A stretch of DNA of 5,959 bases from Bdellovibrio sp. (GCA_016213345.1 JACRAO010000150.1:1-5959); one strand, 5' to 3'; positions 1 to 5,401 are shown, numbered from the stretch's first letter. The notes: generated by a model from the sequence alone, not told the origin. A program made the numbers and translations.

Positions 1-174
1 CAATAAATAAGCGCTATATATTTTTTGTGGGTCTAGTGCGTCTTGTGCTTTTGTTTTCACCAGGTCTACTATATTTCTTACAGTAGATTTCGTATTACTT
101 CTTATGATTTTGTTTCTTGTATTTCGCTTAACATTCTGCCTAGCCCGTTTCAATGAACTGCGCGTATTTGCCAT
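1..174 (-). CDS. rpsT: 30S ribosomal protein S20, N-terminal part (cut by left edge)
   Basis: S20 is a primary 16S rRNA-binding protein of the small ribosomal subunit, a bundle of long basic helices. Reading leftward from the ATG at 172-174, the first 58 codons are open with no stop. The protein begins MANTRSSLKRARQNVKRNTR and continues with an Arg/Lys/Asn-rich helix, then a VKTKAQDALDP segment, which fits the S20 N-terminal half. Family members are about 85-90 residues, so about 30 residues lie outside the window. The start is supported by a GAGGAG Shine-Dalgarno (complement of 181-186) seven bases upstream. It begins 21 bases after the hldD stop on the same strand, with no room for a promoter in the gap itself, so it is probably read through from hldD or from a promoter inside hldD. 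Identification is from recognised sequence pattern; the C-terminus cannot be checked. Confidence 0.93.
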   Translation of the reverse strand, partial: MANTRSSLKRARQNVKRNTRNKIIRSNTKSTVRNIVDLVKTKAQDALDPQKIYSAYLL

Positions 175-195
175 TTTTCACTCCTCGTTTGGTTC

Positions 196-1170
196 TTAAT
201 ACACTTGTTTTGAAAGTTCTGCACTATAAATATCAACGCCTTTTTCTAATGAAGTAAAAGGCTTTGTATAGCCTTCTTTTATAAGACGATCCATTTTAGC
301 TTCTGTAAAATACTGATACCTTGGTCTTAATACTTCAGGTGTATCAATATAGATAATTTTTGCAGGCTTTTTCATAGCAGCAAAAGTTGCATTAGCTAAA
401 TCAAAAAATGTTCTGGCTTTTCCTGTGCCTAAATTAAAAATCCCGCGCCGAATTGGTTTTTCTAAAGCAAAGTGTAAAACATTGGTAACATCTACTATAA
501 AGACAAAATCCCGTTTTTGATGGCCATCTGCGATACCTTCTTTGTGACTTTTAAAGAGTTTCAAATATCCAAATTCTGAAATTTGATCATAAGCATGTAG
601 CACTACAGATGCCATGGAACCTTTGTGGCGTTCTCCAAAACCATATACATTAAAAAACTTAAATCCGGACCACATAGGTGGTTTGAACCCCCTCTGCTCT
701 TGCTCTAAAACCCATAGATCAAAGAGTTGTTTGGATTGGCCATATGGATTAAGAGGTTTGAGTTTTGGTATGATCTTCTCGTCATCATCGTAACCTAGTT
801 CACCGGCTCCGTAGGTAGCTGCACTACTGGCATAAACTAGTGGGATTTTATTGTCAGAAGCATAAGTCCATATTTTTTTTGAGTATTCCAGGTTAACTTT
901 AGTTAAAAAATTTTCATTAAGCTCCATTGTGTTTGTACAAGCTCCAAGGTGCACAATGGCTTGCAATGCTGGTTTATTGGTGTTTAACCACTTAAATAAA
1001 TCCTCGGGCTCGATAATTTTACCAAAACGGATGCCTTGGTGTTCTTTTCTGGAGTCTTCTTTTAGATCAACACAGAGCGTTTTGATATTTTGTCTATTAC
1101 AAGACTCAACAAAACGAGCGCCAATAAAGCCCAAAGCTCCTGTTATGAGTATAGGATTTTGTGTTTTCAT
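196..1170 (-). CDS. hldD: ADP-L-glycero-D-manno-heptose 6-epimerase
   Basis: HldD (RfaD) interconverts ADP-D-glycero- and ADP-L-glycero-D-manno-heptose, the last step in making the heptose donor for the LPS inner core, in the cytoplasm. It is an extended short-chain dehydrogenase/reductase with a Rossmann fold. Numbered from the start used here (324 residues), visible motifs are the dinucleotide-binding loop GALGFIG (11-17), VHLGACTNT (73-81), YASSAATYG (113-121), the YxxxK pair Y143/K147 in NPYGQSK, NVYGFGERHKGSMAS (174-188) with K183 matching the second catalytic residue of the E. coli enzyme, RDFVFIVDV (220-228), FNLGTGKARTF (245-255) and RPRYQYFTEA (282-291). Family length is about 310-330, so the gene looks complete. 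An ATG at 1183-1185 would add five residues (MPPIN), but it overlaps a TATAAT promoter box and lacks a Shine-Dalgarno, so the ATG at 1168-1170 is preferred. That start also lacks a clear Shine-Dalgarno. rpsT follows 21 bases downstream. Confidence 0.95.
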   Translation of the reverse strand: MKTQNPILITGALGFIGARFVESCNRQNIKTLCVDLKEDSRKEHQGIRFGKIIEPEDLFKWLNTNKPALQAIVHLGACTNTMELNENFLTKVNLEYSKKIWTYASDNKIPLVYASSAATYGAGELGYDDDEKIIPKLKPLNPYGQSKQLFDLWVLEQEQRGFKPPMWSGFKFFNVYGFGERHKGSMASVVLHAYDQISEFGYLKLFKSHKEGIADGHQKRDFVFIVDVTNVLHFALEKPIRRGIFNLGTGKARTFFDLANATFAAMKKPAKIIYIDTPEVLRPRYQYFTEAKMDRLIKEGYTKPFTSLEKGVDIYSAELSKQVY

Positions 1171-1183
1171 ATTTATTGGTGGC

Positions 1184-1212
1184 ATTATAGCATATTAAGA
1201 TACACGTGTGAT
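1184..1212 (-). promoter_or_regulatory. Probable sigma-70-type promoter for hldD, extended -10
   Basis: Read on the minus strand there is a perfect TATAAT (complement of 1184-1189) preceded by TGC, giving an extended -10 element TGnTATAAT. Seventeen bases upstream is ATCACA (complement of 1207-1212), a 4/6 match to the TTGACA -35 box. Transcription would start near 1176-1178, only about 6-8 bases before the ATG at 1168-1170, so the message would be nearly leaderless. The -35 box lies two bases from the start codon of the divergent receiver gene. An 8-base palindrome ACACGTGT (1202-1209) falls partly in the spacer and could be an operator, but that is only a possibility. Confidence 0.6.
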
Positions 1213-1214
1213 TT

Positions 1215-1610
1215 ATGATACTTTTAAAGGCACCTATAAAAACTCTAATCGTTGAGGATGTGATAGAAATGCAAGCTATGTTGGTTGAGTTTGCAAATAA
1301 AATCAACCACTTAGAGGTTATAGGCAGTGCGAAAAACACATGGGAAGCACGTAGGCTAATCGCAAAAACGCGTCCTGATCTTATATTTTTAGACGAAGTG
1401 CTGCCCGGTGAGTCAAGCCTAGATTTGCTAAACGAACTTTCAAGAGATGGGATTTTGGTTTTTTTGATTACTGGTTTAGAGCAGCCGTCCCCTCTGTTGC
1501 CAACAGGAGCTCTTTTAAGGCTTAAAAAACCAAGTTGGGATACGTTTGAACACGATCTGAGAGTCTATCAAGACAAGGTAAATGAATTTTTTGTTATAAA
1601 CAAAACTTGA
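1215..1610 (+). CDS. Stand-alone response-regulator receiver domain protein (CheY-like)
   Basis: This 131-residue protein is a single phospho-receiver domain with no output domain. Such proteins take a phosphoryl group from a histidine kinase or phosphotransfer protein and act by binding a partner. The receiver hallmarks are in place: the acidic pair E14-D15 in LIVED, phospho-acceptor D60 in PDLIFLDEVLPG, the switch threonine T86 in FLITG, and the conserved lysine K105 before P106 in RLKKP. The length is that of one domain (about 120-130 residues). The ATG at 1215 is the only credible start because an in-frame TGA lies at 1209-1211. No Shine-Dalgarno precedes it. It is divergent from hldD across a tiny gap and is followed 34 bases later by rpsP on the same strand, so it may share a transcript with the ribosomal genes. 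No kinase is in the window and its target is unknown. Confidence 0.85.
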   Translation: MILLKAPIKTLIVEDVIEMQAMLVEFANKINHLEVIGSAKNTWEARRLIAKTRPDLIFLDEVLPGESSLDLLNELSRDGILVFLITGLEQPSPLLPTGALLRLKKPSWDTFEHDLRVYQDKVNEFFVINKT

Positions 1611-1618
1611 CGTTAATA

Positions 1619-1648
1619 CCATATCTTGTTAGTGAAAATTAGATATGG
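1619..1648 (+). promoter_or_regulatory. Inverted repeat enclosing the rpsP start codon (candidate translational control hairpin)
   Basis: CCATATCT at 1619-1626 and AGATATGG at 1641-1648 are perfect reverse complements (8 bp) separated by a 14-base, AT-rich loop. The rpsP start ATG (1645-1647) lies inside the 3' arm, so in RNA the hairpin would pair the start codon. The only Shine-Dalgarno-like bases, AGTGA at 1631-1635, sit in the loop. The stem contains three G-C and five A-U pairs, so it is of modest stability. The arms and the start codon's position are read directly from the sequence. A regulatory role, for example S16 feedback or temperature response, is inference. Confidence 0.45.
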
Positions 1649-1890
1649 CAGTATCTATTCGGTTGGCAAGGCAGGGCGCTAAACAGCATCCACAGTATTT
1701 AATTGTAGCAATAGACAGACAGAGAAAACGAGATGGTGTTTATTTAGAAAAATTGGGTTATTATTTTCCTAAAGCTAAAACAGCTAAAGAAAAGGTAAAG
1801 GTTAACGTAGAAAACGTGCGTGCATGGCAAGCGAAGGGTGCTCAAGTTTCAGAAACTGTGAAACAATTACTAAAAGAAGTAACAAAGTAG
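1645..1890 (+). CDS. rpsP: 30S ribosomal protein S16
   Basis: S16 is a small-subunit protein that binds 16S rRNA in the body of the 30S particle and assists its assembly. The 81-residue product has the family N-terminus MAVSIRLARQGAKQHPQYLI, then a DRQRKRDGVYLEKLGYYFP segment matching the conserved RDGR.IE..G.Y.P block, and the ENVRAWQAKGAQVSETVKQLL segment matching the conserved C-terminal part in which Trp and GAQ.T.TV.. stand out. Family length is about 80-90, so it is complete. The MAV start is typical. There is no strong Shine-Dalgarno, only AGTGA at 1631-1635, nine bases before ATG, and the start codon sits in an inverted repeat. A TTGACG (-35-like) at 1607-1612 overlaps the stop of the receiver gene, but no good -10 accompanies it. 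khpA follows after 54 bases, in the usual rpsP-trmD cluster order. Confidence 0.95.
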   Translation: MAVSIRLARQGAKQHPQYLIVAIDRQRKRDGVYLEKLGYYFPKAKTAKEKVKVNVENVRAWQAKGAQVSETVKQLLKEVTK

Positions 1891-1930
1891 CGGTAGAAGT
1901 AGTCATGTAAGCACCAGAGAAGTAAGACGA

Positions 1931-1936
1931 GAGGAG
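1931..1936 (+). promoter_or_regulatory. Shine-Dalgarno GAGGAG fixing the khpA start
   Basis: A strong GAGGAG lies eight bases before the ATG at 1945-1947. It decides in favour of this start although it gives KhpA about 25-30 residues more at the N-terminus than is usual. Confidence 0.75.
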
Positions 1937-1944
1937 AATATATT

Positions 1945-2268
1945 ATGCCAAACTCAGCGCCAAATTCAGCATTAGATGTGCGTCAGATACAAGCAAATCA
2001 TCAGACAATCACTTTGGGCAGCAAAAATCCTAACGAGCTTTCTGTATTAATTGAGTATATGGCAAAAATGTTGGTTGATCTTCCGGACCAAGTGTCTGTT
2101 CATGAAATTATCGGAGAAAACACTACAGTAATTGAACTAAAAGTCGCAAAAGAGGATTTAGGCAAAATTATTGGCAAACAAGGTCGCACAGCAAGAGCAA
2201 TAAGAACGATTTTGAATGGTGCTTCGACAAAACTTAGAAGAAGAACAGTTTTAGAAATTGTTGAATAA
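1945..2268 (+). CDS. khpA: KhpA family KH-domain RNA-binding protein
   Basis: KhpA (the YlqC/KH_4-type family) is a small single-KH-domain RNA-binding protein that in several bacteria pairs with KhpB/Jag and affects cell elongation and small-RNA-linked regulation. The 107-residue product has the family core from about residue 31: ELSVLIEYMAKMLVDLPDQV (31-50), then TTVIELKVAKEDLGKIIGKQ (60-79) with the KH GxxG loop GKQG at 77-80, followed by RTARAIRTIL and a basic RRR before the final strand TVLEIVE. Family members are usually about 75-85 residues; the extra N-terminal stretch rich in Ser, Asn and Gln looks disordered. Its GAGGAG ribosome-binding site supports the long start. It sits between rpsP and trmD, its normal place in many genomes, but no rimM follows. 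Its last codons overlap the first possible TTG start of trmD. Confidence 0.92.
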   Translation: MPNSAPNSALDVRQIQANHQTITLGSKNPNELSVLIEYMAKMLVDLPDQVSVHEIIGENTTVIELKVAKEDLGKIIGKQGRTARAIRTILNGASTKLRRRTVLEIVE

Positions 2269-2953
2269 AAATAAATTGCAGATTTTTTTCTTAACTCTAT
2301 TTCCCAAAGTATTTCATGCTTTTTTGAATTCCAGCCTTTTAGAGAAAGCTCAAAAGAAAAAGCTAGTTACGTTTAATATAATTCCTATTAGAGATTTTGC
2401 TAAAGATAAGCATAAAAGAGTAGATGACAGTCCATACGGTGGGGGAGAGGGGATGCTTTTAAAAGCTGATGTACTGTATGCGGCTTGGAAGCACGCGATT
2501 GCAGGCAAAAAGAGCAAGAGCGCAAAAACAATTTTACTTTCACCACAGGGTCAGCTCCTAACACAGAGCGTGGCAAAAAAATTAACACGACACAAGAAAC
2601 TTATCTTTGTATGTGGTCATTATGAAGGAGTCGACGAACGTTTTATAAAACTTTGTGTAGACGAAGAAATTTCAATTGGCAATTACGTTCTAATGGGAGG
2701 CGAGTTGCCGGCTCTTGTGCTGGCAGAGACTGTAGTTCGTTTGTTGCCGGGCGTAGTTGGCAATGCAAAATCTTTAGACGAAGACAGCCTAGAGCATGGA
2801 CTATTGAAATATCCTCAATACACACGCCCAAAAGAGTTCATGGGATTAGACGTGCCTGAAGTACTCTTAAGCGGAAACCACAAAGCGGTTTTAGAGTGGA
2901 AAACAAACCAACGCCTTATGCAAACTAAAAAAAAGCGCCCCGATTTATGTTAA
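2258..2953 (+). CDS. trmD: tRNA (guanine-N1-)-methyltransferase TrmD
   Basis: TrmD methylates N1 of G37 next to the anticodon, using S-adenosylmethionine, which prevents +1 frameshifting. It is a SPOUT-family dimer with a trefoil knot. Counting from the TTG at 2258 (231 residues), visible motifs are the N-terminal LTLFP (12-16), VDDSPYGGGEGMLLK (55-69), ILLSPQGQLLTQ (92-103), the cofactor-binding knot segments FVCGHYEGVDER (117-128) and ISIGNYVLMGGELPA (138-152), RLLPGVVGN (161-169), and EDSLEHGLLKYPQYTRP (175-191). In that last block D176 matches the catalytic Asp, and R161 matches the active-site Arg of the proteobacterial enzyme. It ends just after RPDL, shorter than the 255-residue E. coli protein but with the core intact. 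No ATG start exists. TTG at 2258 overlaps khpA by 11 bases, while TTG at 2276 would give MQIFFLTLFP, the usual family start, seven bases after khpA. Neither has a clear Shine-Dalgarno. Confidence 0.95.
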   Translation: MLNKNKLQIFFLTLFPKVFHAFLNSSLLEKAQKKKLVTFNIIPIRDFAKDKHKRVDDSPYGGGEGMLLKADVLYAAWKHAIAGKKSKSAKTILLSPQGQLLTQSVAKKLTRHKKLIFVCGHYEGVDERFIKLCVDEEISIGNYVLMGGELPALVLAETVVRLLPGVVGNAKSLDEDSLEHGLLKYPQYTRPKEFMGLDVPEVLLSGNHKAVLEWKTNQRLMQTKKKRPDLC

Positions 2954-4029
2954 TTTCTTTTCGCAGATAACTCTTCGTCAATCATTTCAGAAAAAGCATC
3001 AAATGGCAAAGCACCAGTTATTAGCTGACCATTAATGAAGAAAGTTGGAGTTGAGCGCACACCAATTTTTTCGCCATAATTTAAATCTTCTTCTACATGG
3101 TTTTTATACTTTTTAGAGTTAATGCATTCATTAAATTTTTTCATGTCTGCGCCTACTTCTTTTGCATACTTCTCTAGATTGGCATTGTCCAGTTTGTCTT
3201 GATTTTTGAACATTTTGTCATGATATTTCCAAAATTTATCTGTGCTCTGTTCGTTAACACACATCGAAGCTTCTGAAGCTGGCTTTGCCAGTGTATGTCC
3301 TGGAATTGGGAAATGTTTAAATGCAAAACGCACTTTTTTTCCGTATTTCTTCTTTATGTCGCTAACCGTATCTACTACCCTGCTGCAATAAGGACATTGA
3401 AAATCAGAAAACTCAACAATGGTAACTGGAGCACTTGTACCACCAAAAGTGGGAGCATTGCCTACTTCGACTTGAACATTCATCCTTGGTTTTTTGAAAA
3501 ACACTTCTATGGGTGTACTTTTTGTGAGTTTTGCCACGTATGCGTCAATTGATTCTTGCCTTTTTGTGGTTTTCATATACGAAAAAATTTTTTCTTTTAT
3601 TTGTGCATTTATTTGATTTTCTGGAAGCCTCTTGTCTTTGACAAATTTTTGATATTCTTTTTCAGTGATCTTAATGTCACTGCCTACTACTTTTTTATTA
3701 ATAAATTCTTCTGTACTTAAGCCAGCTTTTTTTGCTTCAGCACCAATGAGTTTATCAACCAAGAGTTTATTGAGGCGGTCCATTTTTAATTCATACTCTT
3801 TTTTCTTAAGTTCAAAGAAATCAAGTTTGTCATCTGAAATAAGCGCTTCTTCGGAGATTTCTTCATTTCCTATTTTTGCCACAATTCCAGCTCTTGGAGG
3901 ATCCTTAAAAATAAATTGTGGTTTTGCTTTCGCAGTTTGGTTTGAGCATGCAAATAAAATCACAAAAAGCACACTTGAAATTATACAAACAGCTACTAAA
4001 TTTGATAAAAGCTTATTTTTAAACGTCAT
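2950..4029 (-). CDS. Lipoprotein with SurA/PpiC-like N-terminal region and DsbA-like thioredoxin domain
   Basis: A 359-residue exported thiol-disulfide oxidoreductase of the DsbA/Thioredoxin_4 type. Residues 8-27 form a hydrophobic signal followed by a lipobox-like LFAC with C28, so it is probably a lipoprotein; the next residue is Ser, which in the E. coli rule favours the outer membrane. Residues about 48-170 resemble the SurA/PpiC chaperone helical region (AKIGNEEISEEAL, then charged helices). Residues about 183-359 are DsbA-like: VEFSDFQCPYCSRVV with redox C212-P-Y-C215, FKHFPIPGHTLAKPASEAS (237-255) and the cis-Pro loop VRSTPTFFING with P328. Two further cysteines (C257, C302) lie in the inserted helical part. 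A strong AGGAGG (complement of 4034-4039) four bases before ATG supports the start. It lies 26 bases after the small membrane-protein gene on the same strand, and its stop overlaps that of trmD. Whether it oxidises, reduces or isomerises substrates cannot be told from sequence. Confidence 0.85.
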   Translation of the reverse strand: MTFKNKLLSNLVAVCIISSVLFVILFACSNQTAKAKPQFIFKDPPRAGIVAKIGNEEISEEALISDDKLDFFELKKKEYELKMDRLNKLLVDKLIGAEAKKAGLSTEEFINKKVVGSDIKITEKEYQKFVKDKRLPENQINAQIKEKIFSYMKTTKRQESIDAYVAKLTKSTPIEVFFKKPRMNVQVEVGNAPTFGGTSAPVTIVEFSDFQCPYCSRVVDTVSDIKKKYGKKVRFAFKHFPIPGHTLAKPASEASMCVNEQSTDKFWKYHDKMFKNQDKLDNANLEKYAKEVGADMKKFNECINSKKYKNHVEEDLNYGEKIGVRSTPTFFINGQLITGALPFDAFSEMIDEELSAKRN

Positions 4030-4055
4030 TGTTCCTCCTAGTTTAGATTTTCTAA

Positions 4056-4328
4056 TTATCGTAAGTCAGTTCTACAATGTATGCAACGAAAAATAATTTT
4101 TTTTGCTCTAATTCTGCCATAGGCCAACAAAAGTCCAAGCACTATCTGAATTGCAGTCCAAATCCATAACCACATATGCTTGTTTGAAAGCCTTGGGGCA
4201 CAAACTAGAAAGGCAAAAAAACTAAGAACAAATAAAATTTGGGTTAATAGTGGATAAGAGTGCTTTTTTCTTTGGATCATTGGTTTATTGCAAGTTGGAC
4301 ATAACGAGTTTGTATCATAATGTGTCAT
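4056..4328 (-). CDS. Small membrane protein with a split zinc-ribbon (uncharacterised)
   Basis: Not a family I recognise by name. The 90-residue product starts MTHYDTNSLCPTC, giving a CxxC at 10/13, and ends IFRCIHCRTDLR, giving a second CxxC at 82/85. Four cysteines in two CxxC knuckles suggest one zinc ribbon built from the two ends. Between them are two hydrophobic stretches, about 27-44 (PLLTQILFVLSFFAFLVC) and 53-70 (WLWIWTAIQIVLGLLLAY), likely a membrane hairpin with both CxxC pairs on the same, probably cytoplasmic, side given nearby Lys/Arg (20-22, 72-77). It has no strong Shine-Dalgarno. It begins 14 bases after the stop of the isomerase gene and ends 26 bases before the DsbA-like gene, so it is probably the middle gene of a three-gene operon. 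The opposite strand has no better candidate. Its function is unknown. Confidence 0.7.
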   Translation of the reverse strand: MTHYDTNSLCPTCNKPMIQRKKHSYPLLTQILFVLSFFAFLVCAPRLSNKHMWLWIWTAIQIVLGLLLAYGRIRAKKIIFRCIHCRTDLR

Positions 4329-4342
4329 ATTATATGTTCGGT

Positions 4343-5347
4343 TTAAATATTTTTAACAACGTCGTGTAAGTGCAGGATGCCAACAAGTTTTTGTTCGGTA
4401 TTAATTACAGGAAGTGCACTAATTTTGCTTGTTCGTTTTTCCATAAGATCTAATGCATCTTTAGCTAGCATTTGAGGTTGTGCTGTTATGGGGTTTGTGT
4501 GCATGAGTTCAGATGCAGTCATCTGAAAAAGCTTTTCTCTATGAAGTTTGAGTACTCTTCTTAGATCCCCATCTGTAATAATGCCAAGTAGTTTTTGATT
4601 TTCTACAATTAGCACTGTGCCTAATTTTTTTTGTGTTGCTACTATGATTATCTCATCAAAAGAAGCGTTAGGTAAAACTAGAGGTATTTCATCTCCTTTG
4701 TGCATCAAAGCCTCTACTGTGCAAGAAAGTCTTTTTCCCAGTGCTCCTCCGGGATGATTTTTAGCAAATTCACTGGGTTCAATCCCTCGCATTTTCATAA
4801 GTGTTATAGCTACAGCGTCTCCGAGAGCTAATGCTAAGGTAGTGCTAGCTGTGGGGGCTAGTTGGTGTGTACAAGCTTCTTTGTCTACAAATGCATCAAT
4901 CCATAGATCAGCTTTGTGTGCAAGTTGAGAATTAGGATTGCCACCTAAGCACACTGTGGTAAGTCCACGACTTTTTAAGACAGCAATTAGTTCTAATAGT
5001 TCAGGCGTATTGCCAGTGTTACTTAAAGCAAATAACACATCATTTTGATGTGCAAGTCCTAGGTCTCCATGTAGCGCCTCAGTTGGGTGCAAGAAAATCG
5101 CATAACTACCTGTGCTAGATAAAGTAGACGCGATTTTTTGTGCAATTTTTCCTGATTTGCCTAAGCCAGTAAGAATAATTTTTCCGTCCTCATCTAATGT
5201 CTTTTTAAATAACTTGAGGGCTTTTATAGCTTGTTCAGAGTTATTAGGAATGTTTAATCGCTCGACGCATTGTGTAATAGCATCTTGCTCGATTCTGAGT
5301 ACGTTCTTAAAGTTTTCTAATAGTTCTAAATCTTGTCTTTCCACCAT
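4343..5347 (-). CDS. kdsD: Arabinose-5-phosphate isomerase, KpsF/GutQ family (SIS + two CBS domains)
   Basis: This enzyme converts D-ribulose 5-phosphate to D-arabinose 5-phosphate, the first step toward Kdo in the LPS inner core, in the cytoplasm. The 334-residue length matches the family (about 320-340). The SIS domain spans about 40-190: ILTGLGKSGKIAQKIASTL (58-76), LHPTEALHGDLG (86-97), ALSNTGNTPELLEL (107-120), DKEACTHQLAPTASTT (155-170), FAKNHPGGALGKRL (194-207). The four residues important in E. coli KdsD (K59, E111, E152, H193) fall on K64, E116, E157 and H198 with a constant offset of five. Two CBS repeats follow, about 212-270 (GIITDGDLRR at 255-264) and 278-334 (GILHLHDVV at 323-331). 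The ATG at 5345-5347 is preceded by AAAGG about eight bases upstream, a fair ribosome-binding site. It is probably the first gene of the operon; no convincing promoter was found in the short upstream gap. GutQ- or KpsF-type paralogues cannot be told apart from KdsD by sequence alone. Confidence 0.93.
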   Translation of the reverse strand: MVERQDLELLENFKNVLRIEQDAITQCVERLNIPNNSEQAIKALKLFKKTLDEDGKIILTGLGKSGKIAQKIASTLSSTGSYAIFLHPTEALHGDLGLAHQNDVLFALSNTGNTPELLELIAVLKSRGLTTVCLGGNPNSQLAHKADLWIDAFVDKEACTHQLAPTASTTLALALGDAVAITLMKMRGIEPSEFAKNHPGGALGKRLSCTVEALMHKGDEIPLVLPNASFDEIIIVATQKKLGTVLIVENQKLLGIITDGDLRRVLKLHREKLFQMTASELMHTNPITAQPQMLAKDALDLMEKRTSKISALPVINTEQKLVGILHLHDVVKNI

Positions 5348-5372
5348 AATAATACCTTTAAATCATGTTTAG

Positions 5373-5401
5373 TTGACAAAGATCAATAGGTTTTTTAACC
5401 T
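5373..5401 (+). promoter_or_regulatory. Possible promoter for the exported-protein gene at 5423
   Basis: A perfect -35 box TTGACA lies at 5373-5378. Seventeen bases downstream is TAACCT (5396-5401), only a 3/6 match to TATAAT. A short inverted repeat AGGTT/AACCT (5388-5392 and 5397-5401, T4 loop) covers the -10 region. The spacing fits, but the -10 is weak, so this is tentative. Confidence 0.35.

Noticed and set aside
929..1198. Plus-strand open frame of 89 codons opposite hldD
   Set aside because: Antisense to a clearly conserved gene; the translation shows no recognisable pattern and no ribosome-binding site.
1106..1339. Minus-strand open frame of 77 codons spanning the hldD 5' end and the receiver gene
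   Set aside because: It overlaps two well-supported genes and the hldD promoter, and its Ile/Ser/Thr/Cys-rich product looks like an antisense artefact.
1607..1636. TTGACG (1607-1612) as the -35 of an rpsP promoter
   Set aside because: At 16-18 base spacing the -10 candidates (such as TAGTGA) match TATAAT at only two positions, so a promoter call is not supported.
2920..2945. Rho-independent terminator for the DsbA-like transcript at the GGGGCGC-U8 stretch
   Set aside because: There is a U-run but no GC-rich dyad forming a stable stem before it.
3295..3552. Plus-strand open frame of 85 codons opposite the DsbA-like domain
   Set aside because: Lies across the conserved CPYC region of the real gene, with no family resemblance of its own.
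3665..4096. Plus-strand open frame of 143 codons opposite the DsbA-like gene
   Set aside because: The long Ser/Leu/Phe-rich product is the expected mirror of Lys/Glu-rich helices in the real gene; it has no start signal and the real gene has a strong one.
5112..5372. Plus-strand open frame of 86 codons opposite the 5' part of the isomerase gene
   Set aside because: Antisense to conserved SIS-domain sequence; no motif or credible start signal.
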